Notes under the pieces: generated by a model
What the model saw: only the letters and a program-made list of their open reading frames with translations
What the model was told of the DNA's origin: nothing
Database searches by the model: none
Shown: piece by piece, positions 24,549-32,694 of the stretch
How positions within the stretch are numbered: the first letter of the stretch is position 1
How the letters are laid out: every line of letters starts with the position of its first letter
Source of the DNA: an uncultured Eubacteriales bacterium
GTDB lineage: Bacteria; Bacillota; Clostridia; Oscillospirales; CAG-272
Assembly: GCA_900549725.1 (NCBI GenBank)
Contig: URPL01000007.1
Span: 1 to 64,000 of the forward strand
DNA length: 64,000 bases
Reading direction: 5' to 3'
Program-made: the position numbers and the translations under genes

Positions 24549-25202
24549 TTGTTTTCTTTGGTGTCTGTTTTACCACTTGCAGCGTCCGGAAAGGCGTATA
24601 TTTTTACAATAAACTGGACCGGAACCGGGGCAATTGACACGACGGCTGCCGGAAGCGAGGAAGTTCTTAGACATTTGTGGAATATGGGATATGATGCAGG
24701 AATGTATTTGAATAACAGTGCTTCTGCGGGCTATTCCGTCATGCCGAATTCTAAAATTTGGGTTATTTCATCGCATGGGGAACAGGGTGTTCTTCATATG
24801 GGAGGAAGCTTCGGGGCTTCAGAGCTATATGCTGATTCAACAGCCGGCGGTACAAATCGCTCGCTTTCAAATTTAGCGACATCATCACTTTCCGGTGTAA
24901 GATTGGTTATGTTCTCAGCTTGCTACAGCGGAGTTACATCCGGCGAGTATGGAAATTTGGTTAGCATGGTTCGTAACAAAGGTGCGCAGTGTGTTGTAGG
25001 CTGGAACGATGCACTTCGAAATTCAACATCAAATGAATGGATTCGCTTGTTTTTTGAAGAAGCAAACCAGGCACATGAACCGATTTGGGAATGCTTTAAT
25101 CATGCAGATTATTGGTCAAGCTATTTCGGTCCATCATATGCCGTGGAAGAATTAAAAAACAGGCATGAGCAAGGAAATATTGCGTTATATCTGTATCAGT
25201 AA
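24549..25202 (+). CDS. Secreted caspase-fold (His/Cys) peptidase-like protein, signal peptide split by a frameshift
   Basis: This encodes about 217 residues from a TTG. The mature domain has the two landmarks of the caspase/CHAT/C25 cysteine peptidase clan: KIWVISSHGEQG (histidine) and LVMFSACYSG (cysteine), the latter followed by KGAQCVVGW. The expected start is ATG 24519 with site AAAGAGGCGATACC, but that frame stops after MNNLTCT. One base less would join it to LILFSLVSVLPLAASGKA and give a normal signal peptide. As written, either translation reinitiates at TTG 24549 with a clipped signal or the gene is silent. The gene is clearly AT-richer than its neighbours, suggesting transfer. It heads a unit with two exported proteins. 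Peptidase activity and targets are inference. Confidence 0.65.
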   Translation: MFSLVSVLPLAASGKAYIFTINWTGTGAIDTTAAGSEEVLRHLWNMGYDAGMYLNNSASAGYSVMPNSKIWVISSHGEQGVLHMGGSFGASELYADSTAGGTNRSLSNLATSSLSGVRLVMFSACYSGVTSGEYGNLVSMVRNKGAQCVVGWNDALRNSTSNEWIRLFFEEANQAHEPIWECFNHADYWSSYFGPSYAVEELKNRHEQGNIALYLYQ

Positions 25203-25238
25203 CAAATGAATGAAAAGAATGAATATTGGAGGAAAACA

Positions 25239-26003
25239 ATGAAAAAGGTGATTTTGATTTGCGGCATGGCACTTTTGCTGTGCGCGGTGATTGCAGCCCC
25301 GTTTGCCGTGCGCGCGGGGGTGCAAAAGCAAACGGACCCGCGGGCAAATGGCGACGGAATTTTGCGGCGGCAGGAGGTGCAAAAAACCGTTTCGGTTCCG
25401 CTTGCAGCAGGGCAAAGCGCTATGGCACAGTATGACAAGACCCGCCTGGTCAGCGGCGGATATGCCGATATCTATCGGGATGAAAACGGGAACGACTATA
25501 TTTTCAGGGGCGGGAATTTGTGTGGATTTTATAACAACGGAATTACTTTGCCGGCAAGCGGCTGCACCCCAATCGGCATTGCGGCGGCTGAAGCCGTTGC
25601 GCGTGAACAGCTGGCGCTTTTTTTGAAGGACGCAGATGCTTATGCGGTAAAACGGGTCTTCGAAAAGGAGAGTTACGGACAATACTATATCACCTTTGCG
25701 AAAAAGGTCGGCAATCTCTTCCTTGCAGACGGCGCAGAGGTTTGGGTGATGTATGACGGAGCGGTAAAAAGCATTTATCTTGCGCCGGGGCAGAGCGAGC
25801 CTGAGACAGACGTTGAGATGCTCTCCGAAATCACCGAACAGGATTTGAGCAGCTATGCGCAGACGGCGATGGAACTGCTCTATCCTGATGCGGACGGGAT
25901 CTTTAAAATGCAGGGATATGAGCTGCGCGGAGACGGCACGGTTTGGATCACGGGTGATTATATGGGGAGAACGGAGTGTGTGCAGTATGAGGTCGGTCAG
26001 TAA
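25239..26003 (+). CDS. Exported PepSY-like protein, unknown function
   Basis: ATG 25239 follows TTGGAGGAAAACA and gives 254 residues. Residues 1-27 are a signal peptide or anchor (MKKVILICGMALLLCAV ... AVRAG). The remainder looks like two tandem alpha/beta units of PepSY type: IGIAAAEAVAREQLALFLKDA ... YYITFAKKV, then SEITEQDLSSYAQTAMELLY ... ECVQYEVGQ, with VMYDGAVKSIYLA between. PepSY domains are known as peptidase propeptide or inhibitor modules, so pairing with the caspase-like protein upstream is suggestive but unproven. The last 90 residues are paralogous to the remnant at 1383-1676. The end overlaps the next gene by 17 bases. Confidence 0.8.
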   Translation: MKKVILICGMALLLCAVIAAPFAVRAGVQKQTDPRANGDGILRRQEVQKTVSVPLAAGQSAMAQYDKTRLVSGGYADIYRDENGNDYIFRGGNLCGFYNNGITLPASGCTPIGIAAAEAVAREQLALFLKDADAYAVKRVFEKESYGQYYITFAKKVGNLFLADGAEVWVMYDGAVKSIYLAPGQSEPETDVEMLSEITEQDLSSYAQTAMELLYPDADGIFKMQGYELRGDGTVWITGDYMGRTECVQYEVGQ

Positions 26004-26568
26004 GAAGCACTGTCGGAGCATTGCGCTCCTGCTTGCCGCGGTTTTTCTGTCGGCGGCGGGGCTTTTCTCCTGCGCAGACACAAAAACGAAGAGCGACGCC
26101 GATGCCCGCTTTCCCCTGCAGCCGGACAGCATTGTGATCGGCAGCGGAGGCAGGGAAATCACCGTCACCGCCGAAGATAAGGCATATGAAGAAATCGTTG
26201 CAAGGGTGCAGAAGCTTGTGGAAAAAAGCACGGCAGAGTATGCGTTTGACACCTATAAAATGTCGGCATATGACGCGGCGACACAGCAGCCCCTGGCACA
26301 GCTTGTCCGGCAGAGGGAAACCTTTGTGGAGTATTGGTATCAGACGGAAACGGAGCAGCTTCTCCCTGCCGGAAAAGAGGGCGGAGCGGGAGAGGGCGAG
26401 CGCATTTCGGTGCGCATGGTGCAGTTTCCGCTCACGGGGGAATATCATAGAATGTTTTTCGTCGGATATGGGGAAGATGAGCTTTCCTATCTGCCGCCCT
26501 TTGGCGATGTGACCGATGATCTATCCCTGATTCGCTATGTGCAGGATTTAGTTGCAAAGGCGCAATGA
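25987..26568 (+). CDS. Lipoprotein paralogous to the one at 1666-2223
   Basis: ATG 25987 lies inside the upstream gene and gives 193 residues. The signal sequence ends SAAGLFSCADTK with the lipidated cysteine near residue 29. The body carries DSIVIGSGGREITV, YEEIVARVQKLVE, RQRETFVEYWYQ and QFPLTGEYHRMFFVGYG, all shared with the 1666-2223 protein. No enzyme motif is seen. Conserved gene order and overlap in both copies indicate that the exported protein and this lipoprotein work together at the cell surface. It ends eight bases before a terminator hairpin. Confidence 0.82.
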   Translation: MRSVSKKHCRSIALLLAAVFLSAAGLFSCADTKTKSDADARFPLQPDSIVIGSGGREITVTAEDKAYEEIVARVQKLVEKSTAEYAFDTYKMSAYDAATQQPLAQLVRQRETFVEYWYQTETEQLLPAGKEGGAGEGERISVRMVQFPLTGEYHRMFFVGYGEDELSYLPPFGDVTDDLSLIRYVQDLVAKAQ

Positions 26569-26575
26569 TAATTGC

Positions 26576-26604
26576 GGGGGCCGCGGGTGCGGCTCCCGTT
26601 TTTT
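26576..26604 (+). terminator. Rho-independent terminator
   Basis: The stem GGGGGCCGC (26576-26584) with GCGGCTCCC (26589-26597), one G-T pair and a GGGT loop, is followed by six T at 26599-26604. It ends the caspase-like operon. dapA converges from the other side. Confidence 0.82.
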
Positions 26605-26608
26605 AGGC

Positions 26609-27463
26609 TTACGGCGCAAGGCTCTGCAGCGCCGTGAGCGGCAGACGCAGCACGTTTTCGCACATGCCGCGCTGCGCCATGAGATATTTTACCGGCGCGG
26701 GGCTGGTTTGGGAGAACAGCAGCCTGATCAGCGGTATGGCGTCCTTTTGCAGCTGCGCCGCCGCTGCGGTATCCCGCTTGAAAAATGCGCGGCAAAGCGC
26801 TGCGACAAGGCGGGGCTCAAGGTTTGACAGCACGGAAAACACCCCTGCCCCGCCCAGGGAAAGAAACGGCACGCAAAGATCATCGCATCCGCAATAGATA
26901 TCGAGTAGATCCGAGCAGCGTGAAAACAGCTCTGCGGCATAGCCCATATCGCCGCTTGCCTCCTTGATGCCGACAATGCGCGGGTGCTGCGCAATCTTTG
27001 CGATCTGCTCGGTTTGCATGCGCACCCCCGTGCGCGCGGGCACCTGATATAAAATAACCGGCACGGTCGCGGCATCTGCAACGGCATAAAAATGCGCCGA
27101 TATGCCCTCCGTTGTTCCTTTGTTATAATACGGCGTGATGTGCAGCAGGGCGTCTGCCCCCGCATTTTGCGCCGCCTTTGTTTTTTCAATTGCCGCCGCG
27201 GTGCTGTTGCTGCCTGCCCCTGCAATCACGGGGACGCGCCCGTTTGCCGTTTTCACGGCGCCTTCGATGCAGCGCCGCTGTTCCGCATCCGTGAGCGTTG
27301 TGCTCTCGCCCGTCGTTCCGGCGACAAGCAGCGCCGCGCTTCCTGCCGCAATCTGCGCCTCGCACAGCGCGCAGAAAGCGCCGAGGTCCAAAGCGCCGCT
27401 TTGCGAAAACGGCGTAATCAGGGCGCAGCATGCCCCCTTGAATGTCGGCTGCGTGTTCTTCAT
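26609..27463 (-). CDS. dapA: 4-hydroxy-tetrahydrodipicolinate synthase
   Basis: A 284-residue enzyme that condenses pyruvate with aspartate semialdehyde at the branch to diaminopimelate and lysine. VAGTTGESTTLT holds the catalytic Thr, HITPYYNKGT the Tyr, LYQVPARTG the second Tyr and Arg (Gln and Ala replace the usual Asn and Gly/Ser), and VGIKEASGD the Schiff-base lysine. The start MKNTQPTFKG at 27463 lies nine bases after AGGGAGG; an ATG three codons earlier is possible. It follows asd (13-14 kb) in the pathway but is not linked to it. In a sporulating organism it also feeds dipicolinate. Confidence 0.93.
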   Translation of the reverse strand: MKNTQPTFKGACCALITPFSQSGALDLGAFCALCEAQIAAGSAALLVAGTTGESTTLTDAEQRRCIEGAVKTANGRVPVIAGAGSNSTAAAIEKTKAAQNAGADALLHITPYYNKGTTEGISAHFYAVADAATVPVILYQVPARTGVRMQTEQIAKIAQHPRIVGIKEASGDMGYAAELFSRCSDLLDIYCGCDDLCVPFLSLGGAGVFSVLSNLEPRLVAALCRAFFKRDTAAAAQLQKDAIPLIRLLFSQTSPAPVKYLMAQRGMCENVLRLPLTALQSLAP

Positions 27464-27626
27464 GGCTCCCATCCTCCCTCTTTATTAACAGAATATGCGG
27501 CAGCGGCGCGGGAGGTTTTCGGAAAAATTCACGGCTTGCCCCTTTTCTTTTTCGGCGCTTTGTGGTATACTGCAAGATGAATGACCGGGCGCATGGGCGC
27601 ACGAAAAAGCAAAGGACGGCACAAAA

Positions 27627-28685
27627 ATGGCTGAAACGGGATATTCCACAAGCGATTACGATTACGAGCTTCCGCCCGGGCTCATCGCGCAGACACCCAC
27701 GCCCGTGCGGGATGCCTCGCGCCTTTTGGTGCTGAACCGAAAGGACGGCTCGGTGGAGCATCGTATTTTTCATGATATCATTGCGTATCTGAATCCCGGC
27801 GATACCCTTGTGATCAACGATTCCAAGGTGATTCCCGCGCGCCTTTACGGAGAGCGCATCGGGAAGACGACGCGCACCCCCGCCGAGGTGGTTTTGCTGC
27901 GGCAAAGGGAGAGCGATGTGTGGGAGGCGATTGTGCGGCCGGGGAAGCGGCTGCGCCGGGGCGACCGCATGGCGCTTGCCGAAGAGGGCGTTTTCGTGCA
28001 GATCGAAGCGGTGCTTGAGGACGGAAACCGCCTGGTGCGTTTTTTGTATGATAAAAACGAATATCCGACGATTTATGCCCTTTTGGATAAGCTCGGCAAT
28101 ATGCCCCTGCCCCCTTATATTCATGAAAAGCTGGCGGACAAAAACCGCTATCAGACCGTATATGCAAAGGAAGAAGGCTCGGCGGCGGCGCCCACGGCGG
28201 GGCTGCATTTTACCCCGGAGCTGCTTGAGCGCATCCGCGAAAAGGGAATTGATATTGTTCCCGTGATGCTGCATGTGGGGCTCGGGACTTTCCGCCCTGT
28301 CAAGGAGGACGATGTGCGGCGGCACAAAATGCATTCCGAATTTATCACCGTGACCGAGGAGGCGGCGCAGCGCATCAACGCAACGCGTGCGCGCGGCGGC
28401 AGGATTATCGCCGTCGGCACCACCTCCGTGCGCACTCTGGAAAGCGCGGCGGACGAAGCGGGCATTGTGCACCCCATTGCCGCCGACACCTCCATCTTTA
28501 TTTACCCCGGCTATCATTTTCGCGCGGTGGATGCCATGATCACCAATTTTCATCTGCCGAAGAGCACGCTTTTGATGCTCATTTCCGCCTTTGCCGACCG
28601 CAAGACCGTTCTGCGTACCTATGAAGAGGCGGTGCGGCAGGAATATCGCTTCTTTTCCTTCGGCGATGCAATGTTCATTCAATAA
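27627..28685 (+). CDS. queA: S-adenosylmethionine:tRNA ribosyltransferase-isomerase
   Basis: A 352-residue enzyme that transfers the ribose of SAM to preQ1 in tRNA to form epoxyqueuosine. The family markers are YDYELPPGLIAQTP at the N-terminus, DTLVINDSKVIPARL, GSAAAPTAGLHFTPELL, LHVGLGTFRPV, and the C-terminal TNFHLPKSTLLMLISAF. Length is typical. A TATACT at 27566-27571 may be the -10, though its -35 is poor. It is the first gene of a long plus-strand cluster; miaA, another tRNA modification gene, is next after 73 bases. Confidence 0.95.
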   Translation: MAETGYSTSDYDYELPPGLIAQTPTPVRDASRLLVLNRKDGSVEHRIFHDIIAYLNPGDTLVINDSKVIPARLYGERIGKTTRTPAEVVLLRQRESDVWEAIVRPGKRLRRGDRMALAEEGVFVQIEAVLEDGNRLVRFLYDKNEYPTIYALLDKLGNMPLPPYIHEKLADKNRYQTVYAKEEGSAAAPTAGLHFTPELLERIREKGIDIVPVMLHVGLGTFRPVKEDDVRRHKMHSEFITVTEEAAQRINATRARGGRIIAVGTTSVRTLESAADEAGIVHPIAADTSIFIYPGYHFRAVDAMITNFHLPKSTLLMLISAFADRKTVLRTYEEAVRQEYRFFSFGDAMFIQ

Positions 28686-28758
28686 AAACGCAGAAAATGC
28701 GCGATGCCGCGCCCGTCTTTGCGCCGGGGGGACATCTTTCCGAAAGGATGTGAAACGG

Positions 28759-29724
28759 ATGCTGCAAAAGCTTGTTGCCGTTGTCGGCCCGACCGCGACG
28801 GGGAAAACCGCGCTTTCCGTCCGCCTTGCCAAGCGCTTTTGCGCAGAGGTGGTTTCCTTTGATTCCATGCAGATCTATCGCGGCCTTTCCATTGCAAGCG
28901 CAAAGCCGACCGAGGAGGAAATGGGCGGCGTGCCGCACCATATGTTTGACATCTGCGATACAGACGAGCCGTTTTCCGTCGCCGACTATGTTTCCATGGC
29001 GCAAAGAGAGGTGCAGGATATCTCGGCGCGCGGCGCTTTGCCGATTCTTTGCGGCGGCACGGGGCTGTATCTTGATTCGTTTTTGCGCGGAGAAGAAGCG
29101 CTGAAAAACACGGGGGGAGATCCGCAGCTGCGCGCGGCGCTGACCGAAGAATTTGAAAAAAACGGGATTGCGCCGCTGTATGAGCGCCTGCGGCGGCAGG
29201 ACCCGCAGGCTGCCGAAAAAATTCATCCGAACAATACGCGCCGTGTGATTCGCGCGCTTGAAATCTGCGAGAGCACAGGGATGAAAAAAAGCGAATGGGA
29301 CGCCCGCTCCCGCGCCGCAGGGCAGAGATATGCGGTCTGCAAAATCGGTATTGCCTATCATGATCGCACGCTGCTGTGGCAGCGAATTGAGCAAAGGGTG
29401 GATGCAATGTTCCGTGCGGGGCTTTGGCAGGAGATTTTGACGCTGTATGAAAGCGGGCGCCTGCCCAAGGACGCAACGGCGGCGCAGGCAATCGGCTGCA
29501 AGGAAATCATTCGCTGCATCGGGCGGGGAGAACCGCCGGAAAAGGCGCGGCAGGATATCATCATTGCAACGCGGCAGTATGCCAAGCGGCAAATGACCTG
29601 GTTTCGGCGCGACGGGGCGACGCATTGGCTCTATGCCGATGCATTTCCGTGCACGCAGGCGCTGTGGGAAGCGGCGGAGGAAATCGTATCCGCATTTTTG
29701 AAGGAGGACGGCAATGGAAAATAA
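28759..29724 (+). CDS. miaA: tRNA dimethylallyltransferase
   Basis: A 321-residue enzyme that prenylates A37 of tRNAs reading UNN codons, using dimethylallyl diphosphate from the pathway that includes IspH. VVGPTATGKTALS is the P-loop, VSFDSMQIYRGLSIASAKP the substrate-binding segment, PILCGGTGLYLDSFL and TRQYAKRQMTWFRRD further hallmarks. The ATG at 28759 follows AAAGGATGTGAAACGG; the open frame upstream is only read-through. It overlaps the next gene by 11 bases. Confidence 0.95.
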   Translation: MLQKLVAVVGPTATGKTALSVRLAKRFCAEVVSFDSMQIYRGLSIASAKPTEEEMGGVPHHMFDICDTDEPFSVADYVSMAQREVQDISARGALPILCGGTGLYLDSFLRGEEALKNTGGDPQLRAALTEEFEKNGIAPLYERLRRQDPQAAEKIHPNNTRRVIRALEICESTGMKKSEWDARSRAAGQRYAVCKIGIAYHDRTLLWQRIEQRVDAMFRAGLWQEILTLYESGRLPKDATAAQAIGCKEIIRCIGRGEPPEKARQDIIIATRQYAKRQMTWFRRDGATHWLYADAFPCTQALWEAAEEIVSAFLKEDGNGK

Positions 29725-30973
29725 AAAGCTTTGGAATGCCCTGAAATATTTTTTACTGACCTTGCTTTGCATCGGCCTTGTCTCCTATATCATTTATCAT
29801 CTTGTGCTCAGCCTTGACGATTCCGTGCAGACCGTGCCGACCACGCTTGTCACGGCGGAGGAAACGGTTTCCCAGGAGGGCTATATTTTCCGCACGGAGC
29901 AGATTGTTTACGCAACGCCCGGCAGCTTTTCCTATCGCATCGATGACGGCAAACGCGCGGCAAAGGGCGTGGCGCTGCTCGATGTGTACGATTCCGATAC
30001 CTCTGCCGCGGCGCAGACGGAGTTAAAGATGCTTGACCGCAGGATCACGCGCCTGAAAAACAGCAATCTGCAGCAGGGCATGCAGTATTCCGACACAACC
30101 ATCATCGACAATGAAATCAGCGATCTTTATTATACGATTTTGCAGAAGGTGCGCAACGGGGAGATGGATTTTGCCGTACAGAAAACGGCGGATTTTGTTT
30201 CTTCGCTGAATCGCCGCCGCATTATCACCGGGAAAATCGGAGATTATAATGAGCAGATCGCGGCGCTGGAGGCGCAGCGCGATGAGTTGGTGCGGCAAAC
30301 GGGCGATGTGAAGGAAACGGTATATGCCAAGGAATCCGGCTATTTCTTCTCGGATATCGATGGCTTTGAAAATATGTTTACCACGGCAAAGGTAAGCTGG
30401 ATGACGCCGGAGGAATACGACGCATTGATTCATGCGGAGGCGGATTATTCCGTTTCGCAGGGGGAGGATGGCACCGTCGCCGCCGGAAAGCTTGTCACCG
30501 ATTTTCAATGGTATCTTACGGCGCAGGTGAGCCTTGATCAGCTCCGCTATTACAACGAAGCGCAGACCTATACGGTAATTTTCCCGTATAACTCGGATAA
30601 GCGCATCTCCATGCGGCTTGAAAAAATTCTGCAGTCAACCGATAATGATTCCATTGTTTTGCTGCTTGCAACACGCACAAACCCGGAGGGGTTCAACTAT
30701 CTGCGGCGGCAGACCATTCAGATCGTGCGCGAGGAGACCTCCGGGTATCGCGTGCCCATTTCCGCCGTGCGCATGCAGGACGGCGTGCAGGGCGTTTATG
30801 TGTTGAGGGGATATGAGGTGGTTTTCAAAGAAATAGAAACGATTTTGGAAACCGACGGATATTTTATTGTCAAGGAAAACGACGGCACACCGGAAAGCCG
30901 CGGCAAGCTTGCATTAAACGATCAGATCATTATTTCGGGCAAGAATCTCTATGTCGGCAAAATCGTTTCCTGA
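29714..30973 (+). CDS. HlyD-like membrane protein of the division gene cluster
   Basis: This is 419 residues with one N-terminal membrane helix (about 10-33) and an extracytoplasmic part. A biotinyl-lipoyl-like segment around residues 48-85 (SQEGYIFRTEQIVYATPG) is followed by a coiled-coil-type helical region (about 100-195) and a second beta domain (YAKESGYFFSDIDGFE onward), the layout of HlyD/membrane fusion adaptors. No transporter partner is near. Homologues sit between miaA and yggS-sepF in related Clostridia as I recall, so a role in envelope assembly or division is more likely than efflux, but this is inference. It overlaps miaA by 11 bases. Confidence 0.75.
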   Translation: MENKKLWNALKYFLLTLLCIGLVSYIIYHLVLSLDDSVQTVPTTLVTAEETVSQEGYIFRTEQIVYATPGSFSYRIDDGKRAAKGVALLDVYDSDTSAAAQTELKMLDRRITRLKNSNLQQGMQYSDTTIIDNEISDLYYTILQKVRNGEMDFAVQKTADFVSSLNRRRIITGKIGDYNEQIAALEAQRDELVRQTGDVKETVYAKESGYFFSDIDGFENMFTTAKVSWMTPEEYDALIHAEADYSVSQGEDGTVAAGKLVTDFQWYLTAQVSLDQLRYYNEAQTYTVIFPYNSDKRISMRLEKILQSTDNDSIVLLLATRTNPEGFNYLRRQTIQIVREETSGYRVPISAVRMQDGVQGVYVLRGYEVVFKEIETILETDGYFIVKENDGTPESRGKLALNDQIIISGKNLYVGKIVS

Positions 30974-30986
30974 GGAGGAAAAACAA

Positions 30987-31694
30987 ATGGAGAGCATTTC
31001 CGAGCGCATTGCGTTTTATCGCGAGCGCATTGAAACGCTGCGCGCGCAGCACCATATAGAAAAGCCGGTTGAGCTGATGGCGGTAACGAAATTCGTCACG
31101 CCGGAGCGCATCAATGAAGCAATTGAGCAGGGCGGCATCCGCCTCATCGGAGAAAACCGCCCGCAGGAGCTTGTGCGGAAATATGACGCGCTGCATCTTG
31201 ACGGGGTGCGGGTGCATCAGATCGGCACGCTGCAAAAAAACAAGGTCAAATATGTGCTGGGGCGTGTTTGCATGATCGAATCGCTGGATTCCGTCGCTCT
31301 GGCAGCCGAGATCGACCGCCTGGCAAAAAACAGGGGGCTTTCGCCCATAGAATGCCTGCTGGAGGTCAACATCGGGCAGGAGGAGAATAAAGGCGGCATT
31401 TTGCCGCAGGAGCTTTTTTCGGTTTACGAGCAAATTGCAGCGTTTTCACATATAAGCGTGCGCGGGCTGATGACCATTGCCCCCTTTACTGCCGACCGTG
31501 CGCAGCGCACTGCCTATTTTTCGCAAACGGAAAAGCTTTATGAGCGGCTCTGTAAGGACTATCTTCCGCCGAGAACGCAGCCGCTGCTCTCCATGGGCAT
31601 GACGGAGTCCTTTGAGGAGGCGATCCTGTGCGGGGCGGATCTTGTACGCATCGGGACCGGAATTTTTGGGGCAAGAACCACGGCAAATCCGTAA
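30987..31694 (+). CDS. yggS: YggS-family PLP-binding protein
   Basis: A 235-residue single-domain PLP protein of the YggS/PLPBP family, which maintains vitamin B6 and amino-acid homeostasis without known catalysis. The PLP lysine is in LMAVTKFV (residue 34). GENRPQELVRKY, HQIGTLQKNKVKYVL, LEVNIGQEENKGG and SMGMTESFEEAI ... VRIGTGIFG are the conserved blocks. The ATG at 30987 follows GAGGAGGAAAAACAA. It is the usual upstream neighbour of sepF in Firmicutes. Confidence 0.93.
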   Translation: MESISERIAFYRERIETLRAQHHIEKPVELMAVTKFVTPERINEAIEQGGIRLIGENRPQELVRKYDALHLDGVRVHQIGTLQKNKVKYVLGRVCMIESLDSVALAAEIDRLAKNRGLSPIECLLEVNIGQEENKGGILPQELFSVYEQIAAFSHISVRGLMTIAPFTADRAQRTAYFSQTEKLYERLCKDYLPPRTQPLLSMGMTESFEEAILCGADLVRIGTGIFGARTTANP

Positions 31695-31757
31695 TTGTGA
31701 ACAAAATGTAAAATTCGGGCTTTCTTGCCGAAATATGATGGCAAACGGAAAAACATA

Positions 31758-31766
31758 TGATATAAT
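31758..31766 (+). promoter_or_regulatory. Extended -10 promoter candidate for sepF
   Basis: TGATATAAT at 31758-31766 is a perfect extended -10 element. The -35 region is poor. It lies about 70 bases before sepF in the only sizeable gap of the cluster. Confidence 0.5.
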
Positions 31767-31836
31767 GGACGAAGATGTACTATTGTGCTGTTTTTCACGA
31801 TTTTCAAATACAACACAGGATCGGGAGGAAGAAAAA

Positions 31837-32361
31837 ATGGGCTTGGTTGATAAGTTCAAGAGCTTTGTCGGCGCGGACGACACATATGAAGATGAAATGA
31901 TGGACGGCGATCTGTTTGAGGATGAAGATCCCTCTTACGGCGCCCAGCAGCAAACCGCGGCAGAGGAGCCGGCAAGACGCCAGAGTGCGCAGCCCTCTTC
32001 CGCCGGATATCAGTCTTCCGCTTCCATGGGCATGAGCTCTGCAATTGAGCTGCGCGTCATGAAGCCGACGGATTATGCCAGCGTGACGCAGATTGCGGAT
32101 AATTTACTGGCAAGACGCACCGTTGTGCTCAATCTGGAGGCGACCAATAAGGACACCGCGCGCCGCCTGATCGATTTTCTCAGCGGCGTTGCATACTCCA
32201 TTCAGGGGCAGTTAAAGCGCGTTGCAAACAACACATTCGTGATCACTCCGAATAATGTGGATGTTTCCGGCGAACAATTGAGAAGCGAGAAGAAGGAAGA
32301 GCCAAAGCCCGAGCCGCAGCCCGCTGCCGCTCCGGCGGACGATTTGTATTCGAATCTGTAA
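31837..32361 (+). CDS. sepF: Cell division protein SepF
   Basis: This is 174 residues. SepF binds FtsZ and the membrane at the division septum. The N-terminal MGLVDKFKSFVGADD is the membrane-binding amphipathic helix. A low-complexity linker (Q, S, A, P) follows to about residue 65, then the SepF core: IELRVMKPTDYASVTQIADNL, RTVVLNLEATNKDTARRLIDFLSGVAYSI and FVITPNNVDV. A short acidic/proline tail ends the protein. The ATG follows GGGAGGAAGAAAAA. The yggS-sepF-yggT-ylmH-divIVA order is the standard Gram-positive division cluster. Confidence 0.94.
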   Translation: MGLVDKFKSFVGADDTYEDEMMDGDLFEDEDPSYGAQQQTAAEEPARRQSAQPSSAGYQSSASMGMSSAIELRVMKPTDYASVTQIADNLLARRTVVLNLEATNKDTARRLIDFLSGVAYSIQGQLKRVANNTFVITPNNVDVSGEQLRSEKKEEPKPEPQPAAAPADDLYSNL

Positions 32362-32415
32362 TGCTCGCCCGCTTTTGCGGGGGGAAATATGGACCGAAGG
32401 AGCGCTTGATACCAT

Positions 32416-32694
32416 TTGGAGACTTTTTTCTATTTGCTTGCAAGGCTGTTTTATTACTTAATCGGCGCGGTTGAGATTTGTCTTTTGATTCGTGCGGTGC
32501 TTTCGTGGTTTCCGGGTGAATTTGAGGGCGCATTTATTGACTTTCTGTATACCGTGACGGAGACCGTGGTGGCGCCGATGCGCTTTTTGCTGGAGCGGTT
32601 TGAAACGGTGCGGCAAAGCCCGATCGATCTCTCCTTTTTTGCGACCGTGTTGGTCCTTTCCTTTGTGCAAATCGGCTTGCAGGCGGTGATATGA
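32416..32694 (+). CDS. yggT: YggT-family membrane protein
   Basis: A 92-residue membrane protein with two hydrophobic segments, one at residues 5-30 containing LIRAVLSWFPG, the family signature, and one at 70-90. The start is TTG 32416 with AAGGAG 13 bases upstream; an in-frame stop at 32407 excludes a longer form. YggT proteins lie next to sepF and have been linked to division or osmotic tolerance, with unclear mechanism. It overlaps ylmH by 4 bases. Confidence 0.88.
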   Translation: METFFYLLARLFYYLIGAVEICLLIRAVLSWFPGEFEGAFIDFLYTVTETVVAPMRFLLERFETVRQSPIDLSFFATVLVLSFVQIGLQAVI

